Shown here piece after piece: positions 15,584 to 23,525 of a DNA stretch of 64,000 bases. The position numbers and the translations under genes were made by a program. The notes below the pieces were generated by a model. That model was not told the origin of the DNA, ran no database searches, and saw only the letters and a program-made list of their open reading frames with translations. This stretch comes from Halosimplex litoreum. GTDB taxonomy: Archaea; Halobacteriota; Halobacteria; Halobacteriales; Haloarculaceae. Location of the stretch: positions 3,223,836-3,287,835 of the forward strand of contig NZ_CP065856.1 of the NCBI RefSeq assembly GCF_016065055.1. Direction: 5' to 3'. Position 1 is the stretch's first letter; every line of letters starts with the position of its first letter.

Positions 15584-17034
15584 GCGTCGCCCACCCGCGG
15601 GCCGGTGTCGTGTCGGCGCGGGGCGCGCTCGCGATCGCGGTGTGTGCCGCGGTCCTCGCCCTCGCGCTCTCCGGCGCGGGTGCGGTCGGGGTCATCGGTG
15701 TCGGGGGTGCGGTCGTCCTCGGGTGGGGCGTCGGCGCGCTCGACCCGTCGCGGACCCGTCGACTCGCCACCGGGAGCGTCGCTGTCGCGGTCGGCACCAC
15801 CGGTCTCGTGGCGGCGACTGGGTGGCTCGTCACGACGGCGGGTCGGGCCGGTCACGCGGTGGTGCTCGCGGCGACGGCGGCGGTCGCGCTCGCGGCGCTG
15901 GCGGGGCTCTCCGACGGGGCGACCGATCGGCTGACCCGCGTCGCCTCGGAGTCGGGGTTCGTCGCGATCGTGGCGACGGCGCTCGTGGTCGCGTGGTTCC
16001 TGCTCGTCGGGACGGGGTTCGCGCCCGAACTGGTCGTGTGGTCGTTCGAGGGGGCGACCGCGGCGCCGGTCAGCGCAGCCGTCTGGTTGCAGGTGCTCGG
16101 CGTCGCTGCCGGGATCGCGGTCGATCGGGCGTCGCGCGCGCTCGACTCACTGGTTCCCGGGCGGGCCGCGCCGGAGTCGGGGCTGGCCGCGTCGTTCAGG
16201 CTGCCGCTCGACGACCTGCCGCGGTGGTACGCGGTGACGCTGGTCGTCGGGACACTGTTCGGGTCGGCGGCGGTCGTCCGTGACGCCGTCGCTTCGGCGC
16301 TCGCCGCGCGGCCGCTCGTCGGTCGCGCCGTCGACGCGGTGTTGCTGAGCGGGGTCGTTCACGGCGCGCTCGGGGTCGTCCTCGCGCTGTCGCTCTGCGT
16401 CGCCGCCGCCCCGTCGGTCCACCGAGCGGTCGTCTTCTGGACCGGTCCGTCGCCGGGGAACACGGTCGCGCACGGCGCGGGCGGGCTCGTCGTCGCGTCG
16501 CTCGCTATCGGTGGCGGTGCCCTCGCGTCGCTCGCTCGCGTCTTCGGCCTCTCGGCCGCCGCGGGGATCCCGAGCGCGGTCGCCGTGGCCGTGCCCGGGC
16601 TCGTCGCCGCCCTCTGTGCGCTCCTGGCGGTGCTGGCGTTCGTCCACGGTATCAACCGCGTGACCGATCTGTTCGTCCGCCGAGGGCACGGCTTCGCGGT
16701 CGGTGCCGGGTTTCTACTGGTCGGGACGGCGCTGCTCGCCGACGCGCTCCCGACGGCCGCGGTCGTGCTGGCGGCGGCCGCGGCACTCGCCGTCTGGGAC
16801 CTGGGCGTCCACGCCGTCGGGTTCGAGCAGGACCTGGGTGGCGTCCGGCCGTCGACGCGGACCGAACTCGCGCACGCGACCGCCGCGGGGGCAGTACTGG
16901 TCGGTGCCGTCGTCGTCGCGCTCCTCGTCGGGTACTTCGCCGTCCCGATCCGGGTCCCCGACGACCGGGCGACCGTCGCGCTCGCGCTGGTGATGGTATC
17001 GGTCGTCGCCTTCGCGGTCGCGTCGCGCGAGTAG
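15580..17034 (+). CDS. Large polytopic membrane protein of the DUF58 operon (DUF7519-like)
   Basis: 484 residues, about twelve or more hydrophobic segments rich in Ala, Val and Gly, and very short loops. ATG 15580 overlaps the DUF58 stop. A few charged residues sit in loops (GFEQDLGGVRPSTRTELAH). I recall a haloarchaeal family (DUF7519) in this neighbourhood. It could be the membrane scaffold or transporter partner of the DUF58/DUF4129 module; no transporter signature is seen. Confidence 0.75.
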   Translation: MSVAHPRAGVVSARGALAIAVCAAVLALALSGAGAVGVIGVGGAVVLGWGVGALDPSRTRRLATGSVAVAVGTTGLVAATGWLVTTAGRAGHAVVLAATAAVALAALAGLSDGATDRLTRVASESGFVAIVATALVVAWFLLVGTGFAPELVVWSFEGATAAPVSAAVWLQVLGVAAGIAVDRASRALDSLVPGRAAPESGLAASFRLPLDDLPRWYAVTLVVGTLFGSAAVVRDAVASALAARPLVGRAVDAVLLSGVVHGALGVVLALSLCVAAAPSVHRAVVFWTGPSPGNTVAHGAGGLVVASLAIGGGALASLARVFGLSAAAGIPSAVAVAVPGLVAALCALLAVLAFVHGINRVTDLFVRRGHGFAVGAGFLLVGTALLADALPTAAVVLAAAAALAVWDLGVHAVGFEQDLGGVRPSTRTELAHATAAGAVLVGAVVVALLVGYFAVPIRVPDDRATVALALVMVSVVAFAVASRE

Positions 17035-17079
17035 CCGCGGCCCCCATCGCTTAAGCTGGTTCCCGTGGAATCGCCGGAT

Positions 17080-17865
17080 ATGGCCGACGAAGATGTGGTC
17101 GTGGTCGGCGGCGGGCTGGCCGGGCTGACCGTGGCGGTGTTCACTGCCCGGGCCGGACTCGACACCCGCGTCGTCTCGACCGGCGAGCCGATCCTCCGAC
17201 GCAACGCCCACTTGGAGAACTTCCCCGGCTTCCCAGCGGGCGTCAACCCCCGACTGCTGCTCGACTCGACGCGCCAACAGGCCGAGCGCAACGGGGTGCA
17301 GTTCACCGAGGCCCGCGTCGAGCGAGTCGCCTCGCTCGACCCCGAGGACCCGCCGTACCCCGAGGACGGCGATCTGGGGCCCGACGACGAGGTGTCGGGG
17401 TTCACCGTCTCCCTCGACGAGGGCGACGCGCTGACCGCCACCTACGTCGTCGCGGCGTCGTGGTCGGACCCGTCGTACCTCGACGACCTGGACGTCTCGC
17501 TGGTCCAGCGCGGGTCGAAGCAGTTCGTCGGTGTCGACGACCTCGGGCGGACGGACGTCGACGGGCTGTACGCGGCCGGCCGGTTGGCCAAGCAGTACCA
17601 CCAGGCGGTCGTCGCCGCCGGTCACGGCGCGCAGGTCGCGATCACGCTCCTCGAGGATTCCGACCGGCCGTTCTATCACGACTGGGTCGTTCCCGAGGGC
17701 TACTTCACCGAGCGCGGGCGGGATGTCCCGCCGGGCTGTGAGGAGATCGACGAGTCCGAGCGGCGGCGTCGCGAGGACGAGGCCCGTGCGGCCGTCCGCG
17801 AGTCGGTCGCCGACCCCCATCCCGACGAGCCGACGATGCACCCCAGTGTCGCCGACGAGGAGTGA
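17080..17865 (+). CDS. Thioredoxin-reductase-like flavoprotein without NADPH domain
   Basis: 261 residues. It starts with the FAD-binding Rossmann motif VVVVGGGLAGLTVAVFTARAG and has the second FAD contact DVDGLYAAGRL near residue 165. The redox-active CxxC and the separate NADPH-binding domain of thioredoxin reductases are absent; where TrxR has them the protein carries only a short acidic insert. The C-terminus is a charged helix. ATG 17080 is used; an in-frame GTG at 17065 would add five residues. It may take electrons from another donor. Substrate unknown. Confidence 0.72.
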   Translation: MADEDVVVVGGGLAGLTVAVFTARAGLDTRVVSTGEPILRRNAHLENFPGFPAGVNPRLLLDSTRQQAERNGVQFTEARVERVASLDPEDPPYPEDGDLGPDDEVSGFTVSLDEGDALTATYVVAASWSDPSYLDDLDVSLVQRGSKQFVGVDDLGRTDVDGLYAAGRLAKQYHQAVVAAGHGAQVAITLLEDSDRPFYHDWVVPEGYFTERGRDVPPGCEEIDESERRRREDEARAAVRESVADPHPDEPTMHPSVADEE

Positions 17866-18188
17866 CGCGACCGGCCTCACCGACGGCGAGCGCGTCGCTG
17901 GGTGGCCGGGGGCTCGATACATCGGCGCTGGGGCGCTGGATCGGCCGAGGACCGTGTGACCGCGGTTGTGCGCGGTCGATGAACGAACGGAACACTGAAT
18001 AGCTCGCTCGCGACGACTATCCGGTGGGTGTCAGAGGCATCCCCCATCGGATCGGACACCCACTCTCCCCCTCGGTCCCCGCTTTTCGCTCTTAGCGCGT
18101 CGAGCGACGGCGCTTTCGGGCTGAAGCCGCTGTCGGCGGCCGACGCGAGCCGTCTCTTATAAGTCGCGGCGGCGAGAAGGTGCGGGCG
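17866..18188. other. Intergenic region with promoter and weak inverted repeat
   Basis: No supported gene. A 9-bp perfect inverted repeat (GTGGGTGTC at 18024-18032 and its complement at 18055-18063) lies midway and could be a terminator stem or a protein-binding site. A TATA element for coaBC is at about 18155-18163. Confidence 0.5.
18155..18163 (+). promoter_or_regulatory. TATA box of coaBC
   Basis: CTTATAAG is centred about 30 nt upstream of ATG 18189, which supports that ATG and not the GTG at 18180 as the start. Confidence 0.55.
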
Positions 18189-19346
18189 ATGCTGGACGGC
18201 GTCAACGTCGCGCTGGGAGTCACCGGCTCGATCGCCGCGGTGAAGACGGTCGAACTCGCCCACGAACTGCGTCGCCGCGGCGCGAGCGTCAGAGCGGTCA
18301 CCACCGACGCCGCCGAGGGGATCGTCCACCCGTGGGCGCTGGAGTTCGCGACCGACGAGCCCGTCGTCACCGAGATCACCGGCGCCGTCGAACACGTCGA
18401 ACTCTGTGGCCGCGAGGGGTGGGCCGACGCCCTCCTGATCGCGCCCGCGACGGCCAACACCGTCGGGAAGGTCGCGGCTGCGGTCGACGACACGCCGGTC
18501 ACGACGTGTGCGACGACGGCGCTCGGTGCGGGCGTCCCAGTCGTCGTCGCCCCGGCGATGCACGAGCCGATGTACGACCACCCCGGCGTGCTGGCGGCCA
18601 TCGACCGCGTCGAGTCCTGGGGCGTCCACTTCGTCGACCCCCGCGTCGAGGAGGGCAAAGCCAAGATCGCGACCGAGGACGCCATCGCGGTCGCCACGGC
18701 GCGGGCCGCTACCCCGGACCCGCTCGCGGGTCGCCACGTCGTCGTCACCAGCGGCGCCACCACGGAGTCCATCGACCCGATCCGGACGCTCTCGAATCGG
18801 GCCTCGGGCAAGACCGGCCGCGCCGTCGCCCGCGCCTGTCACGTCCGCGGGGCGGACGTTACCCTCGTCCACGACGGCGACGAGGTGCCCTACGCCGCAG
18901 TCGAGTCGGTCGAGTCGGCGGCGGAGATGCTGGCGGCGACCCGCGAGGCCGCCGCGGGCGCGGACGCGCTCGTCTCGGCGGCGGCGGTCTCCGATTACAC
19001 CGTCGAACGCCGCGAGTCGAAGATCCGGTCGGGAACGGAGTCGCTGACGCTGGAACTCGATCCGACGCCGAAGCTCGTCGACACCGTCCGCGAGGAGTTC
19101 CCGGACCTCCCCATCGTCGGCTTCAAGGCCGAGACCGACGGCGACGACGACGCGATCGTCTCGCAGGCTCGCTCACTGCTGGAGCGGGCGGGGATGGCTT
19201 TCGTCGTCGGCAACGACGCGAGCGTGATGGCCGGCGACCGCACGCGGGCACTGATCGTCCATAGCGACGACGCCCGCGAGTTCGAGGGCCAGAAGAGCGG
19301 TCTCGGCGCGCGAGTCGCCGACGAACTCGCGGCGGAACTCGACTGA
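18189..19346 (+). CDS. coaBC: Bifunctional phosphopantothenoylcysteine decarboxylase / phosphopantothenate-cysteine ligase
   Basis: 385 residues. The N-terminal CoaC flavin domain (LGVTGSIAAVKTVELAHEL, APATANTVGK, PAMHEPMY) decarboxylates phosphopantothenoylcysteine; the C-terminal CoaB domain (VVTSGATTESIDPIR, SNRASGKTG, AAAVSDY, then SKIRS) joins phosphopantothenate and cysteine. Both steps belong to coenzyme A synthesis in the cytoplasm. Length is normal for fused CoaBC. It is transcribed alone and converges on the glycosyltransferase gene at 19382. Confidence 0.93.
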   Translation: MLDGVNVALGVTGSIAAVKTVELAHELRRRGASVRAVTTDAAEGIVHPWALEFATDEPVVTEITGAVEHVELCGREGWADALLIAPATANTVGKVAAAVDDTPVTTCATTALGAGVPVVVAPAMHEPMYDHPGVLAAIDRVESWGVHFVDPRVEEGKAKIATEDAIAVATARAATPDPLAGRHVVVTSGATTESIDPIRTLSNRASGKTGRAVARACHVRGADVTLVHDGDEVPYAAVESVESAAEMLAATREAAAGADALVSAAAVSDYTVERRESKIRSGTESLTLELDPTPKLVDTVREEFPDLPIVGFKAETDGDDDAIVSQARSLLERAGMAFVVGNDASVMAGDRTRALIVHSDDAREFEGQKSGLGARVADELAAELD

Positions 19347-19381
19347 GACGACCCGGCCCCGTCCTCGCGGTCGCACGTTTT

Positions 19382-20752
19382 TCAGTCGCCGTCGGCCGCG
19401 TTCCGAGACCCTTCGGTGCCCAGCTCGTCCGCGGTCGACAGGATCTCGGTGAGAGCGGTGGTCTGCGTGACCCGAACAGCGGCGAGGCCGACGAGGAGGA
19501 CGTTGCCCCACAGCCCGGGCTGGAAGAGCAGGTAGACGGGTTCCAGCGCCTCGAAGGCGGGAACGGCGTTCGGTACGGTGAGGACCAGGAAGCGCAGCCC
19601 GTAGGCGTGGCAATGCACCAGAAGGACGCCGAGCAGGACGAGTTCGGGGTAGCCGTTCCGCTCGATCTCGCCGGCGAGCAAGAGGACGGCGACCGGCAGG
19701 AGCGCGACGAAGTAGTATGTGTAGGTCTGGGGGGTCAGCAGCGGGAAGGCGGCGACGCCGAGCGCGAATACCGTCCGGCGCGCTCGCGGCGGCGCGAGGA
19801 GAGCGAGGGCGGCGATGGCGGCGGAAGCGGCGACTCTGAACGCCTGGGCCGTCCCGAGCGTCGCGTTCGCGGGGAGCCACGCGAGCGGTTTGTAGTACGG
19901 CGCGAGCCACAGCGTCGGCGACCGGGCGCCGTCGCGTCCCTGCGTCACTCCCCAGTGAAGCACGTCGAGATACGTCAGGTGCGCCTCGACGCCGAAAAAG
20001 CGGACCGAGAGCCAGACGACGGGCGGGACGACGAGGAGCGCACCGACCAGCCGCCGGCGGTCGTGGAGCAGGTGCGTGCCGATCGGCGCGTAGGCGAACT
20101 TGAGGACGGCGACGCCCGCGGTGGCGGCCCCGGCCAGCAGCGCCCACGGGGAGTCGCGGAGGCCGGTGTCGGCGCTGTCGGACCCGCAAGCGCCGGCGTC
20201 CGGGCCGACCGCGGGTCCGCGCCCGTCCCGCACCAGCGCCGCGGCGGCGAACGAGAGCAGGCCGCCGATGAACAGCGCGGTCTGGCCGAGCTTGGCGGTC
20301 AGGACGGCGGGGTGGAACCCTGCGAGTAGGGCCGCCAGCCCGACTCGCTCGAACCATCTGAGGTCGTAGCCCAGCGCGGCGACCAGCGCCTGCAGCCCGC
20401 CCCAGCAGAGGACGCCGCTGGCCAGCAGCCAGGCCATCGCGCCGTCGCGGAACGAAAGCAGCGCCTCGAACGGCCAGAACAACAGGACCACCACGGGCGG
20501 GTAGAGGTACGTGCCCCAGAACCCGCCATCCTCGTTCCGCGGGTAGAGCGACCGTCCGTCCTGCCAGCGGTCGACGGCGCCCGTGTAGGCGCCGAAGTCG
20601 CCGAAGCGGAAGTCCGACGCGAACTCGACGGACGACCGGAGCCACCAGTCGACGGCCGGATACGCCAGCAGGGACGTCAGGAGGAGCGCGGCGACGGCGA
20701 CCAGCACCGGGCGTTCGCGGCGGCGCGCCCACAACCGCTGCAAAAGCGACAT
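19382..20752 (-). CDS. GT87-type polytopic membrane glycosyltransferase
   Basis: 456 residues with about ten hydrophobic segments. Features of GT-C family 87 (DUF2029) proteins: first luminal loop with DFGAYTGAVDRWQDGRSLYP and YLYPPVVVLLFWPF, and later HPAVLTAKLGQ. Such enzymes use lipid-linked mannose or similar sugars. I use ATG 20752 (MSLLQRLW); a longer start at 20791 is possible, but a TATATATA stretch at about 20766-20775 lies within that extension. Neighbours give no pathway. Confidence 0.78.
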   Translation of the reverse strand: MSLLQRLWARRRERPVLVAVAALLLTSLLAYPAVDWWLRSSVEFASDFRFGDFGAYTGAVDRWQDGRSLYPRNEDGGFWGTYLYPPVVVLLFWPFEALLSFRDGAMAWLLASGVLCWGGLQALVAALGYDLRWFERVGLAALLAGFHPAVLTAKLGQTALFIGGLLSFAAAALVRDGRGPAVGPDAGACGSDSADTGLRDSPWALLAGAATAGVAVLKFAYAPIGTHLLHDRRRLVGALLVVPPVVWLSVRFFGVEAHLTYLDVLHWGVTQGRDGARSPTLWLAPYYKPLAWLPANATLGTAQAFRVAASAAIAALALLAPPRARRTVFALGVAAFPLLTPQTYTYYFVALLPVAVLLLAGEIERNGYPELVLLGVLLVHCHAYGLRFLVLTVPNAVPAFEALEPVYLLFQPGLWGNVLLVGLAAVRVTQTTALTEILSTADELGTEGSRNAADGD

Positions 20753-20765
20753 GCTCGCCGGTACG

Positions 20766-20775
20766 ATATATATAC
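20766..20775 (-). promoter_or_regulatory. TATA box of the GT87 gene
   Basis: A run of alternating T and A (TATATATA) just upstream of ATG 20752. Its centre is only about 18-20 nt from the ATG, closer than the usual 26-28, so the exact start or box position is uncertain. Confidence 0.45.
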
Positions 20776-20876
20776 ACGAATGTCTTTCCACACATCAAAT
20801 AGCTCTTTGAGCCTCCGTAACCGAGCGATCTCGACGGCGATGGGGACCTCCGTCGATACGGGAGAGTGGTCCGCGT

Positions 20877-21647
20877 TCAGGGTTCGGCGACGACGACCAG
20901 CCGCGTCGACTCTCGTTCGAGCGGCTCGCCGTCGAGCCCGGCGTACAGCGAGACCGACTCGAAGCCGGCGTCGCGACACAGCGCCGCGAGTTCGGCGGGC
21001 GCGTACAGCCGCACGTCGTAGACCATCTCGCCCTCGTAGTCGTACCCCTCGTCGGTCGCCGCGAAGACGCGACGAGTCGTCTCCATGCGGGCCGTCTCGG
21101 GGTCGTAGTCGGCGGATTCGACGACCAGTCCGTCCTCGTCGTCCTCCGGGATGCCAGCCGGGCGAAAGTCGGCCAGCACGCCGTCGCGGTTGACGAGTTC
21201 GAGGACGAGCGCACCCTCCTCGGCCACCCGTTCGTGCATCCCAGCTAAGACGTCGCGATTCGTCGCCTCGTCGAAGTACCCGAAGGAAGTCCAGAGGTTG
21301 TAGACGACGTCGTACTCGTCCGTTCGCTCGGCGAGGTCGCGCATGTCGGCGCGTTCGACGGCCACCGCGTCGCCGACGCCGCGGTCGGCGACCCGCTCGC
21401 ACGCCCGGTCGAGGTACGACTCGGAGATATCGATCCCCCGGACCGTGACGCCGCGGTCGCCGAGTTCGACCGCGTGGCGACCGATGCCGCAGGCCACGTC
21501 CAGCGCCGACTCCGGATCGATGTCGTGGTCGGACAGCAGGGCGAGCAGGTCGTCGGCCTCCTCGGCGGCGTCGTCGAGGCGGTCTTCGAGGTGACGACGG
21601 AACACCTCGGGGTTCTCGCGGTAGACCGACTCGGTCCAGTGAGTCAT
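20877..21647 (-). CDS. Class I SAM-dependent methyltransferase
   Basis: 256 residues from ATG 21647 (MTHWTESVYREN). Motif I is ALDVACGIGRHAVELGDRG, motif II region VRGIDISESYLDRA, and VYNLWTSFGYF corresponds to motif IV. The fold is a Rossmann methyltransferase using S-adenosylmethionine. The C-terminal half has a beta-rich part (YDYEGEMVYDVRLYAPAEL) common in small-molecule methyltransferases. The substrate cannot be deduced. Confidence 0.85.
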   Translation of the reverse strand: MTHWTESVYRENPEVFRRHLEDRLDDAAEEADDLLALLSDHDIDPESALDVACGIGRHAVELGDRGVTVRGIDISESYLDRACERVADRGVGDAVAVERADMRDLAERTDEYDVVYNLWTSFGYFDEATNRDVLAGMHERVAEEGALVLELVNRDGVLADFRPAGIPEDDEDGLVVESADYDPETARMETTRRVFAATDEGYDYEGEMVYDVRLYAPAELAALCRDAGFESVSLYAGLDGEPLERESTRLVVVAEP

Positions 21648-21764
21648 ACGGGCCGATCGGTCGGTGGAGTGAAAAGCGACGTGGGGGCGTGCGATCCGGT
21701 GGCAGAGACAGTCGCGCCGGGAGGTCCCCGGGGCGACCGGCGATGGCACCGTCGGCGTCGCCGG

Positions 21765-23525
21765 TCAGACGACCAGGACGAACAGGACGCCGATAGCGAC
21801 GAGCGCCACGAGCACGATGCTGGTGCTGATGCCGGCGCGGAGGGTCGTCGGTTCCTCGCCGGTCGCGCCCGTGATAGCCGCGCGCGGGCGCGCCGCCACG
21901 GCCGTCGAGCGCTCGGCGAGCGCCACCGCAGTGCGGTCGACCGCGGCGTACAGTTCGGTGACGCCGACGACGAGCGCGCGGGTGCCGTACAGCGCCGCGG
22001 GGTTGTACAGACTGTCGACGTCGGGGACCCGCCCCACCTTCGACAGGGGCTTCTTGACGAGGACGAACCCGACGAGGCCGATGACGGCCAGCGCGACGCC
22101 CTCGACGACGTGGTCGACGGTGTAGGTCTCGTAGACGTGGCCGACGGCGGCGTCACTGGTCACGTCGAAGGGGAGAATCGAGAACAGCGCGCCGTCGACG
22201 ATCCCGTAGAAGACACACAGCGCGGCGACGCCGACCATGGCGACGGCCTGGCCGCGGTTGGCGTCGGCGACGCTTCCGTCGTACTCTCCGTGGAGGAACG
22301 CGTAGTAGCCGAACTTGATAAAGGAGAGGAAGGTGCCGACGCCGCCGACCAGCAGCAGCAGCTCTAGCGTGTAGAAGTCGCCGACTGCGAGCGGTCCCTT
22401 CACGAACTCGTAGTGGCTCGCCGAGATGACGATCCCCTTGCTGACGAAGCCGTTGAAGCCGGGGAACCCGGCGATCGACAGCGCCGCGACGGCGAAGGAG
22501 ACGGCGGTGATCGGCATCTCGCGGCCGAGGCCGCCGAGTTTCTTCAGGCTCTCTTTGCCGGTCCGGTAGACGACGACGCCGGCGGTCATGAACAGCAAGC
22601 CCTTGTAGAGGATGTGGTTGAACACGTGGGCCATCGCGCCGGCCTGGCCGAGCGCGGTGCCGATGCCGACGCCGGCGACCATGTAGCCGACCTGCGACTG
22701 GATGTGATAGGACAGCAGCCGGCGCATGTCGTTCTGGAACAGCGCGAACGTCGCCCCGAAGACGGCCATCAGTCCGCCCATGTAGGCGATCGCGACGTTG
22801 CCCTCGGGGAACGCGCGGTACATGCCGTAGACGCCGGTCTTCGTGGTGAACACGCAGAGGAAGACGCTGGCCGCGACGTGCGGGCGCGGGTAGGTGTCGG
22901 GCAGCCAGGCGTGCAGGCCGATGAAGCCGACGTTGACGCCGATGCCGACCGCCGCGAGGACGGGCGCGACCGGTCCGGCCATCCCGGCCTCGGCGGCCGA
23001 GAAGAGGAACGAGTCGACTTCGACGTAGTGCCAGACGACGGCGCCCAGCAGGAGCGTCCCGCCGACGCCGTGCAACAGCGCGTAGCGGAAGCCGGCTCGG
23101 ACCGCCCGGCCGCCGTAGTACCACACGAGGAGGGTGCTGGTCACGGCCATCAGCTCCCAGAAGAAGACGAGCGAGAGCCAGTCGCCGCCGAAGACGGCGC
23201 CGAGGCTGGCGGCGACGTAGCTCAGCGCGAACGCGGTCTGGATCGAGTCGGCGTCGCTGTAGTAGGAGTAGATCACCGCCGCCGCGGCGATGAACCCGAA
23301 GATCAGGCCCATCAGCGTCGAGAAGCCGTCGACGTTGTACAGCACCACGTCGAACCCGAACAGCTTCGCCGGGAGGTGTTGGCCCTCGGCAGTCAGCCAG
23401 ACGTAGGGGACGACCGCGGCCGACGCGAGGGCGCCAAGCGCGTGGCCGGCCTTGCGGCCGAGGAACGGGAGTAGCAGCGCCGCGATCGCGACGGGAACGA
23501 ACGGCGGGACGATCGGGTCGACCAT
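21765..23525 (-). CDS. Mrp/Mnh antiporter subunit D-like protein 3 (NuoL/M/N family)
   Basis: 586 residues from ATG 23525, whose first base overlaps the stop of the preceding gene. About 14 transmembrane helices; signature regions LVFFWELMAVTSTLLVWYYGG, HAWLPDTYPRPH, LSYHIQSQVGYM and GFPGFNGFVSKG of proton-pumping complex I/Mrp subunits. It is the last gene of the operon. In haloarchaea such D-like subunits occur in several copies; this one may take the place of the large A subunit together with the small DUF4040 protein at 27567. Confidence 0.9.
   Translation of the reverse strand: MVDPIVPPFVPVAIAALLLPFLGRKAGHALGALASAAVVPYVWLTAEGQHLPAKLFGFDVVLYNVDGFSTLMGLIFGFIAAAAVIYSYYSDADSIQTAFALSYVAASLGAVFGGDWLSLVFFWELMAVTSTLLVWYYGGRAVRAGFRYALLHGVGGTLLLGAVVWHYVEVDSFLFSAAEAGMAGPVAPVLAAVGIGVNVGFIGLHAWLPDTYPRPHVAASVFLCVFTTKTGVYGMYRAFPEGNVAIAYMGGLMAVFGATFALFQNDMRRLLSYHIQSQVGYMVAGVGIGTALGQAGAMAHVFNHILYKGLLFMTAGVVVYRTGKESLKKLGGLGREMPITAVSFAVAALSIAGFPGFNGFVSKGIVISASHYEFVKGPLAVGDFYTLELLLLVGGVGTFLSFIKFGYYAFLHGEYDGSVADANRGQAVAMVGVAALCVFYGIVDGALFSILPFDVTSDAAVGHVYETYTVDHVVEGVALAVIGLVGFVLVKKPLSKVGRVPDVDSLYNPAALYGTRALVVGVTELYAAVDRTAVALAERSTAVAARPRAAITGATGEEPTTLRAGISTSIVLVALVAIGVLFVLVV

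Noticed and set aside
18024-18063. Inverted repeat as a riboswitch or operator of coaBC
   Set aside because: Only 9-bp arms with a 22-base spacer, about 125 bases from the gene and upstream of its TATA box, so it would not be in the transcript; recorded only as a weak repeat.
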